Origin: Planctomycetota bacterium
GTDB taxonomy: Bacteria; Planctomycetota; Phycisphaerae; Phycisphaerales; SM1A02
DNA length: 11,247 bases
Reading direction: 5' to 3'
Assembly (NCBI GenBank): GCA_022567855.1
Contig: JADFGE010000053.1
Coordinates: forward strand, 1 to 11,247
The notes under the pieces were generated by a model. The model saw nothing but the letters and a program-made list of their open reading frames with translations. It did no database searches and was not told the DNA's origin. Both the position numbers and the translations under genes were made by a program. This document shows, piece by piece, positions 1-7,356 of the stretch (positions within the stretch are counted from its first letter, which is position 1; each line of letters starts with the position of its first letter).

Positions 1-118
1 GTTTGAAGACGGGAGCGTCACGTTTCGGTGCGGGCAACTTCGGCGGCGGGGCGCCAGCCCCGACGTGATCATCCTTGCCCGGAACCGCACGGATCATTGT
101 TTGATCATCCTTGTTCAC
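1..118 (-). CDS. N-terminus of an unknown proline-rich protein (partial, GTG start)
   Basis: A minus-strand reading frame opens at GTG (118-116) and stays open to the window edge, giving about 39 residues. The start is supported by a strong AAGGAG ribosome binding site at 131-126, seven bases upstream. That site touches the stop codon (133-131) of the preceding membrane-protein frame, so the two genes look translationally coupled. The protein begins MNKDDQTMIRAVPGKDDHVG and continues into a proline-, alanine- and lysine-rich stretch that looks disordered. The GATCATCC-type repeat at 66-77 and 102-113 encodes the two KDD triplets. I do not recognise the family. The gene belongs with the membrane-protein tail and probably not with the hydantoinase gene. 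Confidence 0.6.
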   Translation of the reverse strand, partial: MNKDDQTMIRAVPGKDDHVGAGAPPPKLPAPKRDAPVFK

Positions 119-130
119 AATAGAACTCCT

Positions 131-409
131 TCATTTGGGCCGAAAAGCCACCATTGCGGCGACTGTCAATGCGCAAACGCCAAGGCTGAAGCAAATCAGC
201 GAGAAGATGTTCAGCCCGGCCGTAAGTGAGGACCACGTGTTGGTCGCGTGGGACTCTTGTCCGGACGTATACACTTCGCCCAAGAGGTCGCGATGTCGGC
301 GCAGAGCGTAGTGGCTGCACAAAAAGGACCACGTCGTCCCGAGCATGGCGAGCGCGAACAACGCCCATGACACCTTCAACACACAGAGGGCGAAGCCCGG
401 TGCGCCAAA
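131..409 (-). other. C-terminal part of a small two-helix membrane protein, in frame with hyuA
   Basis: The last 92 residues of the hyuA frame do not resemble HyuA. They hold two hydrophobic segments: one around VSWALFALAMLGTTWSFL, then a basic stretch YALRRHRDLL, a polar loop, and a second around LNIFSLICFSLGVCALTVAAM, ending FRPK. This is the layout of a small inner-membrane protein with two helices and a cytoplasmic loop. The stop codon is followed at once by the AAGGAG site of the next gene, as expected for the natural end of a gene in a small operon. I infer that this is the 3' end of a separate gene whose start was lost at the junction near 409. Its function is unknown. Confidence 0.6.
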
Positions 410-1942
410 GTCCTTGAAGTAGGTCCGCACAAAGTGGTGCTCGACGTCCGCGTACAAGAGCCCGAACGAGGAGAACAGACCCGGCGACGGCGGAATGACG
501 ACCCGTTTCATCAGCAGCGCCTGCGCCATGGTGGCGGCGAAGACCGGGCCGTTGCCGCCGAACGCGAAGAGGGTGTACTCCCGCGGGTCCCGGCCGCGTT
601 CGGTCGACACCGCCCGGATGGCGCGCATCATGTTGGAGGCGGCGATCTGGACGGCGCCGTAGGCGGCGTGCTCGAGGGTGAGACCGAGGGGCTTGGCGAT
701 GGTCTCCTCGAACCCCGAATGCGCCCTCGTGGCGTTGAGCTTGAGGGCGCCGCCGACCAGATAGGCCGGGTTGATGTAACCGAGGATAAGGGTGGCGTCG
801 GTCACCGTCGGCTCGGTGCCCCCCTGATCGTAACACAGCGGTCCCGGGTCGGCGCCGGCGCTGCGCGGGCCGATCTGCAGGGAGCCGCCGGTATCGATCC
901 ACACGATGGAGCCGCCCCCGGCGCCCACCTCGGCGAGATCGATGGCCGGCACCTTCAAGAGATATCCGGCCCCGGTGAGCAGGCGTGACCCCATCATGAT
1001 GCCGCCGCCGACCGAGTACTCGATGGATCGGGTGACCTGACCGTTCTCCACCAGCGAGGCCTTGGCCGTGGTCCCGCCCATGTCGAAGGTGATGATGTTG
1101 TTCAGGCCGATCCTGTCGGCGAAAGCCTGGGCGCCGATCACGCCGCCGGCCGGCCCGGATTCGATGATATGCATCGGCAGCCGCGTCGCCGTCTCGACCG
1201 TGGTGAGGCCACCGTTGGATTGCATCAAGAGAAGCGGCGCGCCGACGCCGGCGCCGTCGAGGTCGCGGCGCAGCGACGTAAGGTAGCGGGCCACGACGGG
1301 CATCACGTAGGTGTTGATCACCGTGGTCGAGGTGCGGCCGTACTCGCGAATCTCGGGCAACACCTCGAAACTGATGCACAGGGGCAGGTCGGGGGCGCGG
1401 GCCTCGACGACCTCCTTGATCATCATCTCGTGGACCGGGTTGGCGAACGAGTTGAGCAGGCAGACGGCAATCGCCTCGACGCCTTCGGCGAGCAGCTTGT
1501 CGACGGCCCGTTCGGCGTCCGCCACCTCCAGCGGCTTCTGCACCTCGCCGCGCGTGTTCACACGCTCGTCGACGACGGTGCGCAGGTAGCGTTCCACAAG
1601 CGGCGGCGGCTTTTCCCAGGTCAGGTCGTAGAGCCGCGGCATGCGCAACGTCCGGATCTCGAGGATGTCGCGAAAGCCCTTGGTGGTGATCAGCCCCGTC
1701 CGCGCCCCTTTGTGCTCCAGGATGGCGTTGGCGGCGATCGTGGTGCCGTGCCGGATCTCCTGAACGTCGTCAGCCGCAAGCCCGGTGTCGGCAAACACCT
1801 GGTCGATGCCGGCGATGATCGCCCGCGCGTAATCGTCGACGCTCGAGGGAACCTTCTTGGTATGAATGCGCCCGTCGGCACCGAGAAAGACGATGTCGGT
1901 GAAGGTCCCGCCGATATCCACGCCGACCCGGAATCCAGTCAT
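131..1942 (-). CDS. hyuA: Hydantoinase/oxoprolinase subunit A, truncated and fused in frame to a membrane-protein tail
   Basis: Residues 1-511 match the HyuA/5-oxoprolinase family, which hydrolyses cyclic amides such as hydantoins or 5-oxoproline with ATP, usually with a HyuB partner. Visible are the N-terminal ATPase-fold motif VGVDIGGTFTD (7-17), RHGTT (64-68), ESGPAGGVIG (261-270), the second glycine motif FDMGGTTAKAS (286-296), FGGNGP (461-466) and the late family motif FSSFGLLYADVEHH (490-503). Family members usually run to nearly 700 residues, so the C-terminal part after residue 511 is missing. The remaining 92 residues are hydrophobic and unrelated (see 131-409). The ATG at 1942 is chosen because the glycine motif follows directly and GAAGAGG lies about eight bases upstream. 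No hyuB is present. The ORF may be an assembly artefact or a pseudogene. The family call is firm; the exact substrate is unknown. Confidence 0.85.
   Translation of the reverse strand: MTGFRVGVDIGGTFTDIVFLGADGRIHTKKVPSSVDDYARAIIAGIDQVFADTGLAADDVQEIRHGTTIAANAILEHKGARTGLITTKGFRDILEIRTLRMPRLYDLTWEKPPPLVERYLRTVVDERVNTRGEVQKPLEVADAERAVDKLLAEGVEAIAVCLLNSFANPVHEMMIKEVVEARAPDLPLCISFEVLPEIREYGRTSTTVINTYVMPVVARYLTSLRRDLDGAGVGAPLLLMQSNGGLTTVETATRLPMHIIESGPAGGVIGAQAFADRIGLNNIITFDMGGTTAKASLVENGQVTRSIEYSVGGGIMMGSRLLTGAGYLLKVPAIDLAEVGAGGGSIVWIDTGGSLQIGPRSAGADPGPLCYDQGGTEPTVTDATLILGYINPAYLVGGALKLNATRAHSGFEETIAKPLGLTLEHAAYGAVQIAASNMMRAIRAVSTERGRDPREYTLFAFGGNGPVFAATMAQALLMKRVVIPPSPGLFSSFGLLYADVEHHFVRTYFKDFGAPGFALCVLKVSWALFALAMLGTTWSFLCSHYALRRHRDLLGEVYTSGQESHATNTWSSLTAGLNIFSLICFSLGVCALTVAAMVAFRPK
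400..420. other. Junction A: HyuA to membrane-protein tail
   Basis: On the minus strand HyuA similarity ends at VRTYFKD, encoded just above 409, and the hydrophobic tail starts with FGAPGFALCVLKVSW. The frame is preserved, so the break produces one long ORF instead of a visible frameshift. No insertion-sequence end or target duplication is visible. Confidence 0.55.
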
Positions 1943-1963
1943 CTCAGGAGCCCTCTTCCCGAT

Positions 1964-2284
1964 TCAGTCGTCGATCCATGCGGCCCGAGTGCGGGTCATG
2001 TCGCCGCCGCGGTCGGTTTGGGCAATCTCGATCCCGGCGCCGGCCAACTGCTCGTCCGTAGCCACCAGATGCCTGCGAGCTGTCTTGCGCCGACTGATGG
2101 TGATGACCGGCGGACGGTGCTCGACCAACACCAAATACCCCAACGACGCGCCCCGGGACCGAGCCTCGATCACCTCCTGCTGCAGCCTCTTTTGGAGCGC
2201 CAACGCCTCGGCATACGGCATCCGACCGAGGTCCCGGACCGTGACGTCGATTCCAGTCATTTGTTGCGATTCAACCGTGGTCAT
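1964..2284 (-). pseudogene. lipB: Lipoyl(octanoyl) transferase LipB, N-terminal half only
   Basis: LipB moves the octanoyl group from acyl carrier protein to lipoyl domains, the first step of lipoate synthesis. Residues 10-97 match its N-terminal half: VRDLGRMPYAEALALQ (16-31), LVEHRPPVITISRR (53-66) and TDRGGD (90-95). In the family TDRGGD is followed by VTYHGPGQ; here it is followed by MTRTRAAWIDD and a stop. The protein is therefore 106 residues instead of roughly 210-230 and lacks the catalytic cysteine and lysine region, so it cannot be active. ATG 2284 is preferred over the ATG at residue 9 because GAAGG lies four bases upstream of it and nothing similar precedes the second. The nine-residue tail, ending 22 bases before hyuA, is probably the natural C-terminus of the gene that once preceded hyuA. 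Confidence 0.8.
1983..2000. other. Junction B: LipB to foreign C-terminal tail
   Basis: LipB similarity stops after the GGD-M/V-T codons, at about 1993 on the minus strand, in the middle of the conserved GGDVTYHGPG block. The sequence then reads RTRAAWIDD and stops. The break is inside the most conserved part of the enzyme, which makes natural divergence an unlikely explanation. Confidence 0.6.
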
Positions 2285-2396
2285 GGACCTTCACCGTCGA
2301 CTGCGAATAATCTCCGGAGCGCCGGGGTGCCGAGGGGCTCCGGCCCAGGGCGCTTGTCGGATGACAACGCCGCCGGGATGAAGGATCATAGCGCCG
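2285..2396. promoter_or_regulatory. Divergent lipB/lpxA intergenic region with two inverted repeats
   Basis: These 112 bases separate the outward-facing lipB and lpxA starts and should hold both promoters. Two perfect inverted repeats are visible: CCGGAGC (2314-2320) with GCTCCGG (2337-2343), separated by 16 bases, and TTGTC (2354-2358) with GACAA (2363-2367), separated by 4. The second has operator-like geometry; the first could form an RNA hairpin. I could not assign clear -35/-10 boxes. The AAGGA at 2381-2385 lies 11 bases before the lpxA start and is a weak ribosome site. Confidence 0.35.
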
Positions 2397-3200
2397 ATGC
2401 CGAATATTCATTCCACCGCGATTCTGGAAGGCGAGGTCACTTTGGCCGACGACGTTCAGATCGGCCCCCACTGCGTGCTCGCGGGGCCAATCACCATCGG
2501 CCCCGGCACGCGGCTCATCGGCAACGTCTATCTTCAGGGGCCGTTGACCCTCGGGTCGAACAACACGATCTATCCGTTCGCGTGCTTGGGATTCGCGCCG
2601 CAGCACGCGCAGTTCGACCCCCAAACGCCGGGCAAGGGTCTGGTGATCGGCGACGACAATGTTTTGCGAGAACACGTGACGATCCATCGCGCGTTCACCG
2701 ACGCCGGGCCGACGCGCATCGGCGACCGGAACGTATTCATGGCCGCAAGTCACGCCGGCCACGATTGCAATATCGGCAGCGACTGCACCTTCGCCAATGG
2801 CGCCCTGTTAGGCGGTCATGTGACCGTGGAGGATCGGGTCGTGGTGGGCGGGGGCACATTGGTGCACCAATTCTGCCGGCTTGGTCAGATCGCGATGCTC
2901 TCCGGCGGGATGGGGACGAAGGCCGATGTTCCGCCGTTCTTCATGCTCACCGGCGTCAACATCTGCGGCGCCGTCAACATGATCGGGCTTCGCCGCATCG
3001 GCATGCCCCGCGATCAAATTGAGGACGTGCGCTGGGCGTACAAGACGATGTACCGGCGGGGCCGGTCGCCTCGGGATGCGCTGATCGAACTCAAGAAGCG
3101 CCGCGAGCGACCGATCATCGCCGACTACATCGCGTTCATCGAATCGTCGGAACGCGGCTACTGTCCCGCCCACGGAAAGGCGGTATTGGGAACCGCCTAG
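2397..3200 (+). CDS. lpxA: UDP-N-acetylglucosamine O-acyltransferase LpxA
   Basis: LpxA transfers a hydroxyacyl chain from acyl carrier protein to the 3-OH of UDP-GlcNAc in the cytoplasm, the first step of lipid A synthesis. The 267-residue protein is full length. The N-terminal two thirds show the hexapeptide pattern of a left-handed beta-helix (IHSTAIL, VQIGPHCVL, ITIGPGTRL, LTLGSNNTI). The active-site block ASHAGHDCNIG gives His119 and His122, the latter at the position of the E. coli catalytic His125. GGHVTVED supplies His141 and VHQF supplies His157. The helical C-terminus follows from GLRRIGMPRDQI (198-208). It is the first gene of a plus-strand run, ending 50 bases before the next gene. 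Its presence indicates an outer membrane with lipid A. A different acyltransferase of the LpxA/LpxD fold is unlikely given the histidine set and length. Confidence 0.93.
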   Translation: MPNIHSTAILEGEVTLADDVQIGPHCVLAGPITIGPGTRLIGNVYLQGPLTLGSNNTIYPFACLGFAPQHAQFDPQTPGKGLVIGDDNVLREHVTIHRAFTDAGPTRIGDRNVFMAASHAGHDCNIGSDCTFANGALLGGHVTVEDRVVVGGGTLVHQFCRLGQIAMLSGGMGTKADVPPFFMLTGVNICGAVNMIGLRRIGMPRDQIEDVRWAYKTMYRRGRSPRDALIELKKRRERPIIADYIAFIESSERGYCPAHGKAVLGTA

Positions 3201-3250
3201 CGCCGTCCACGACCGGCCCTTGAGTCACAAAGTCCACCCAGGAGCTACGA

Positions 3251-4111
3251 ATGTCACTGTCATTGAGCGTGCTTGGCAGCGGGTCGGGCGGGAACTGCTC
3301 ACTCGTCGTCCTTCACGACCCGGCCGAACCAAGGATCATTCTCATCGACGCCGGCCTGTCACCGCAAGAGACGGCCAATCGGCTGGGACCGCTGGGCTAC
3401 CGCCTCACGCAGATCAGCGACATTCTCCTAACCCACACGGATCACGATCATCTTCATCGCGGCTGGGCCAAATCCAAGCGGCGCGGAGACTTCATCTGGC
3501 GAGTCAGCCGGCGGCACCTGGCCGAGGCCGTAGCCGCGGGGATACCGGCCCGCTGCCTGGCACCCTTCGACGAGCGATTTCGGTTGGGCGAACGCACGTC
3601 TATCGAGGCGATTGCGTTGCCTCACGATGATCTGGCCACGATGGGGTTGCTGATCGGTCACGGCGACGTTCGCCTGGGTTATGCCACCGATCTCGGGCGG
3701 GTGCCTCCATCATTGCTGCAAGCATTTACAGATCTCGACGCGCTCGCCATCGAATCGAATTACGACCGCCGGATGCAGCAGGCGAGCGATCGCCCTGATT
3801 TCCTGAAGCAGCGCATCATGGGGGGTTTGGGGCATTTATCGAACGAGCAATCACTCGACGCAGTCCTGACGATGGCGCGAAGCGGATCGTTGCAGCACGT
3901 CGTCCTGCTACATCTGTCGCGTCACTGCAATGATCCTCAGCTCGTCCAGCAACTCTACGCAAAGCAAGCGCCGCATCTGCTGGGTCGTCTGACGATTTCC
4001 AATCAATATGCGGCCACGCCGATGCTGCACGTGACGGGTCAGGCGGGATCGGCGGACCATCCTGAGCGAGCCGGTCGGCAGTTGAATTTCCTAGAGACGC
4101 GTCAGGCGTAG
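3251..4111 (+). CDS. YycJ/WalJ-like metallo-beta-lactamase-fold hydrolase
   Basis: This 286-residue protein follows the YycJ/WalJ layout throughout: VLGSGSGGNCS (7-17), the metal motif THTDHDH (61-67), LPHDD (123-127), YATDLG (144-149), ESNYDRRM (168-175), GHLSNEQ (194-200) and LHLSRHCND (220-228). YycJ proteins are cytoplasmic metal-dependent hydrolases related to nucleic-acid-processing enzymes, and a 5'-exonuclease role is proposed for the family. One metal ligand looks changed: the usual HxHxDH reads HTDHDH, so Asp64 replaces the second histidine. The start is well supported by AGGAG at 3240-3244, six bases before ATG 3251. It sits between lpxA and the PurF-like gene in the same direction, probably co-transcribed. 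The family call is firm; the substrate is not known. Confidence 0.85.
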   Translation: MSLSLSVLGSGSGGNCSLVVLHDPAEPRIILIDAGLSPQETANRLGPLGYRLTQISDILLTHTDHDHLHRGWAKSKRRGDFIWRVSRRHLAEAVAAGIPARCLAPFDERFRLGERTSIEAIALPHDDLATMGLLIGHGDVRLGYATDLGRVPPSLLQAFTDLDALAIESNYDRRMQQASDRPDFLKQRIMGGLGHLSNEQSLDAVLTMARSGSLQHVVLLHLSRHCNDPQLVQQLYAKQAPHLLGRLTISNQYAATPMLHVTGQAGSADHPERAGRQLNFLETRQA

Positions 4112-4201
4112 CGTCGGCGAAGTCCCTTCTCAGAGCGCCAACGGGACGAGCGAATCCGCCCGTTGCAGTAGGCGACCGGTGGGCATACCCTTGGCGCTGG
4201 G

Positions 4202-6118
4202 ATGAGCGAGAGAATCCATCATGAATGCGGCCTGGCTTTGGTGCGGCTGCGCCAACCGCTGTCCTATTACCGCCAGCGGTACGGCGACCCCGCCTGGGGT
4301 TTGCGCAAACTGTACCTGTTGATGGAAAAGCAACACAATCGAGGCCAGGACGGGGCCGGCGTCGCTGTGGTCAAGTTCGACATGCCCGCCGGCGCCGAGT
4401 ACATCAAGCGCATCCGATCGGACAAGCACAACGCCATCGAGCGGATCTTCGACACCATCATGAGCGACGTCAACCGGCTGAGCGCCACGCGGCTTCAAAC
4501 GCTGGGCGACCTGGAGTTGAAACGACGCTGCGCGTTCTTAGGCGAGGTTCTCATTGGGCATCTGCGCTACGGCACACATTCGGGCCACTCCGTGGCCAAC
4601 TGTCATCCATTTATCCGTCGAAACAACACCGCCAGCCGCAACCTCGCCCTGGCCGGCAATTTCAACATGACCAACTCCAAGGAGCTGTTCGATCAACTGG
4701 TGGAATGGGGCCTGAACCCCGTCGGCGACTCTGATACCCAGGTGATTCTGGAGCGCCTCGGGTATTGCCTGGACCGCGAGCACGAGCAGCTTCGATCGAC
4801 GATGGGTCCGGGGTCGCTCCCGGGGCTGGAAGATCGAGCCCTGGCCAAGGAGGTTTCCCTCCAGATCGACCTCGTACGGATATTTCGCAAGGCGTCGGAG
4901 AACTGGGACGGGGGCTATACGCTGGTCGGACTCCTGGGCAACGGTGACGCGTTCGCATGCCGGGATCCGGCCGGAATCCGCCCCGGGTTCTACTACCTGG
5001 ACGATGAAGTTGTCGCCGTCGCCTCGGAGCGAGCGGCCTTGGCCAGCGTCTTCGATGTCGACGCGGATCAGGTTGAACCGATCGGGCCCGGATCCGTGCT
5101 CGTTATCAAACGTAACGGCAGCATCGACCATACGCAGTTCACCGATCTCTTACCGGAGCGTCAGTGCTCATTCGAGCGGATCTACTTCAGCCGCGGCAAC
5201 GATCCTGAGATTTACCAGGAGCGTAAGGCGTTGGGCCGGTATTTAGCGCCCCGCGTGCTCGAGGCGATGGATGGAGACCTCGGGCATGCCGTCTTCAGCT
5301 ATATCCCCAACACGGCCGACGCCGCCTACCGGGGGTTGGTCGAAGGACTCGATCGCCTGACGCAAAGCCGGCGGATCGACGAGCTGTGGTCTCGCATTGA
5401 AGCTGGAAACGCCAGCCGGTCAGATGTGGAGCGGCTCTGTAACGGGCGACTTCGAACGGAGCGCGTCGCCCACAAGGATCAGCGACTTCGCACGTTCATC
5501 ACGCATGACGCCGCGCGGCGCGATCTGGTGGCGCACATCTACGACGTCACGCAAGGCATCGTCAAAAGCGATGACACCTTGGTCGTGGTTGACGACTCTA
5601 TCGTGCGGGGAACTACGCTGCGTGAATCGATTATCACGATGCTGACTCGGCTCGGTCCGAAGCGGATCATCATCGTGAGTTCCGCCCCGCCCATCATGTA
5701 TCCCGATTGCTACGGGATCGATATGAGCCAGCTCGGCCGTTTCATTGCCTTCGAAGCCGCGGTGTCGTTGCTGCAGGAGCATGGTAAGGAGCAGCTCCTT
5801 GATGAGGTGCAGGACCGCTGCGAAGCCCAAGCCGAGTTTCCGCCGCACAAGATGGTCAATCACATCGGGGCCATCTACGACTGCTTCACCCTCGAACAGC
5901 TATCGGGGAAGATAGCGCAGCTCGTGCGCCCACCGTCGTTGCGCTGGAGCGGCGACGTGCAGATCATCTACCAAACGGTCCAGGGGCTGCGATCGGCCAT
6001 TCCCAACCACCGCGGCGACTGGTATTTTACCGGGGAGTATCCCACCCCCGGGGGATACCGGGTCCTGAACACCTCGTATCTGAACTGGCGCGCCGCCTGC
6101 GACGCCCGAGCCTACTGA
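4202..6118 (+). CDS. Long PurF-like glutamine amidotransferase/phosphoribosyltransferase
   Basis: The protein has the two-domain plan of amidophosphoribosyltransferase, which makes phosphoribosylamine from PRPP and glutamine at the start of purine synthesis. The N-terminal glutamine amidotransferase (class II) domain has ECG with the candidate nucleophile Cys9, QHNRGQDGAG (44-53), RYGTHSG (122-128) and GNFNMTN (152-158). The phosphoribosyltransferase part has YFSRGNDPEIYQERK (328-342), the PRPP loop VVVDDSIVRGTT (461-472) and SSAPPIMYPDCYGIDM (493-508). At 638 residues it is over 100 longer than typical PurF, with inserts and a C-terminal extension. From family knowledge it resembles the long form annotated as amidophosphoribosyltransferase in Bacteroidota and related phyla, which may differ from canonical PurF in role. 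An in-frame TAG at 4169 rules out a longer start; the ribosome site before ATG 4202 is weak. Confidence 0.85.
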   Translation: MSERIHHECGLALVRLRQPLSYYRQRYGDPAWGLRKLYLLMEKQHNRGQDGAGVAVVKFDMPAGAEYIKRIRSDKHNAIERIFDTIMSDVNRLSATRLQTLGDLELKRRCAFLGEVLIGHLRYGTHSGHSVANCHPFIRRNNTASRNLALAGNFNMTNSKELFDQLVEWGLNPVGDSDTQVILERLGYCLDREHEQLRSTMGPGSLPGLEDRALAKEVSLQIDLVRIFRKASENWDGGYTLVGLLGNGDAFACRDPAGIRPGFYYLDDEVVAVASERAALASVFDVDADQVEPIGPGSVLVIKRNGSIDHTQFTDLLPERQCSFERIYFSRGNDPEIYQERKALGRYLAPRVLEAMDGDLGHAVFSYIPNTADAAYRGLVEGLDRLTQSRRIDELWSRIEAGNASRSDVERLCNGRLRTERVAHKDQRLRTFITHDAARRDLVAHIYDVTQGIVKSDDTLVVVDDSIVRGTTLRESIITMLTRLGPKRIIIVSSAPPIMYPDCYGIDMSQLGRFIAFEAAVSLLQEHGKEQLLDEVQDRCEAQAEFPPHKMVNHIGAIYDCFTLEQLSGKIAQLVRPPSLRWSGDVQIIYQTVQGLRSAIPNHRGDWYFTGEYPTPGGYRVLNTSYLNWRAACDARAY

Positions 6119-6124
6119 AAGGCT

Positions 6125-6144
6125 CGTCGTGGGCGGGCCCGACG
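6125..6144 (+). terminator. Possible hairpin after the PurF-like gene
   Basis: CGTC (6125-6128) and GACG (6141-6144) flank GGG/CCC arms, giving a short GC-rich stem just after the stop codon. No T-run follows, so this is at best a weak or Rho-assisted terminator. The rest of the 197-base gap 6119-6315 shows no gene; a TTGACT at about 6174 has no well-spaced -10 box. Confidence 0.2.
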
Positions 6145-6315
6145 CGGCTGGCGGACGCTACTCAGCCTCAACTTGACTCACGAACGGTCCGATTATCGGT
6201 GACGGGTGCGGCCATCGCGGTACGTAGGCCGAGCAACCGCGGATCGGACACGGCCGTCCGACTCCGACCGCCTTGCGGTCGCATCCCATGAGCGGATCTC
6301 GAGGGCGTTGGTTTC

Positions 6316-7356
6316 ATGGCACGACTCCTCAGGTCGATCCTTGGCAGAGTTCGTCGACGGTCATCGGTCGAAACGTCAAGCGTCGATCAGCCACGGCCAC
6401 CGCAGCACGAACGGCAACTCGCGCGCACGTTGGCTGAGGGCATCGATCGAGCGATGAACGCCCGGCTGTGGGACCACGCCGAGCGGCTTGCCGACGCGGC
6501 CGGACGCTTAGCGCCCGACTGCACCCGGCTGTCGGAGCAGTTGGCGCGGTTGCGACTGACCCGGGGTGACGCTGAGACCGCTCTTCGGATCGTCGATGGC
6601 TGCCGCACGATGCCGGCGTCGCTTCGGTTGCTACGTGCGGTATGTCTCTGGCTGGTCGGTGAGAGAATTGAAGCGCATCTGGATCTGCATCGCTGGTCGG
6701 CCAAAGCCGCGGCCCCCCTCGACGCCCGCCTGCTACTTGCGCTGATCGAACTGCAACTGGGCGACGTGGATCGATCGATCGAGGCCCTCCAGCGGAATCT
6801 GCGACATCTCGAAGACCCGCGCACACTCGAGGCGCTGATCTTGGTTCATCTGCTGAATGATCGCCCCGATCAGGCCGAGGCATGGGCCCAACGATTGCGA
6901 TGCCGACGTCACCTGGGTGATGTGGCACCCGAGGCCGATCCGCTGCTGCGGTCCCTGGGGATGCCCGGCCTGCCCGACGAGGCCGAACCGACGGAGGAAG
7001 ATGTCGCCAACCTGGCCATGGAATTGATCTGCTTCGAACCGGCGATTGACGTGTTGGTGGCTGCGCAACACAGCCAGCTTCACCTGCCCACGGTCCGGCT
7101 TCTGGCCCCGGCCATCGCCCAAGCCCTGCCGGATCTAAACGACGCGTCGGCGGGGATGCACGCGCTGGCTAAGCTGTCGCTGCTGCAGGGTCAACGGCAA
7201 GAGGCCAGGCGATGGGCCGAGCGCGGCTTGGCCCAGAACCCCATGTCCGCTCCGCTGGCCATCATGCTCCGTGAGCTGTCGCAGGCCGATCCGCAGACCC
7301 CGGCTGAGCTGTGTGCCGACGGCGCAGGCCTCTCACCCCAGGAAAAGGCTGCATGA
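6316..7356 (+). CDS. TPR-type helical repeat protein, first of a pair
   Basis: This 346-residue protein starts with a basic segment (MARLLRSILGRVRRRSS) and then consists of degenerate helix-turn-helix repeats of the TPR/SEL class. Examples are WDHAERLADAAGRLAPD, GDAETALRIVDGC, LGDVDRSIEALQRNL and the C-terminal GQRQEARRWAERGLAQNP, the best single repeat. There is no signal peptide and no catalytic motif, so a scaffold or protein-binding role is the reasonable guess. GAGGG at 6301-6305 lies ten bases before the chosen ATG. Its stop overlaps the next start as ATGA at 7353-7356, so the two TPR genes are probably translated together. The partner and process are not recognisable. It is not similar enough to a named TPR family (sulfotransferase, O-GlcNAc transferase) for a firmer call. 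Confidence 0.65.
   Translation: MARLLRSILGRVRRRSSVETSSVDQPRPPQHERQLARTLAEGIDRAMNARLWDHAERLADAAGRLAPDCTRLSEQLARLRLTRGDAETALRIVDGCRTMPASLRLLRAVCLWLVGERIEAHLDLHRWSAKAAAPLDARLLLALIELQLGDVDRSIEALQRNLRHLEDPRTLEALILVHLLNDRPDQAEAWAQRLRCRRHLGDVAPEADPLLRSLGMPGLPDEAEPTEEDVANLAMELICFEPAIDVLVAAQHSQLHLPTVRLLAPAIAQALPDLNDASAGMHALAKLSLLQGQRQEARRWAERGLAQNPMSAPLAIMLRELSQADPQTPAELCADGAGLSPQEKAA

Noticed and set aside
66..113. 12-base direct repeat TGATCATCCTTG as a possible target-site duplication
   Set aside because: It lies inside the GTG-started reading frame and encodes a repeated KDD motif; no mobile element sits between the copies.
105..1379. Open minus-strand frame of 424 codons
   Set aside because: It is a shifted frame inside hyuA, arginine-rich and without motifs.
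1169..3022. Open plus-strand frame of 617 codons
   Set aside because: It lies antisense to hyuA and lipB and then out of frame in lpxA. Its protein is rich in Arg, His and Gly with no family pattern, typical of GC-rich shadow frames.
6172..6200. TTGACT as a -35 box before the first TPR gene
   Set aside because: The only AT-containing candidate, GATTAT, is about 12 bases away, too close for a sigma-70 promoter.
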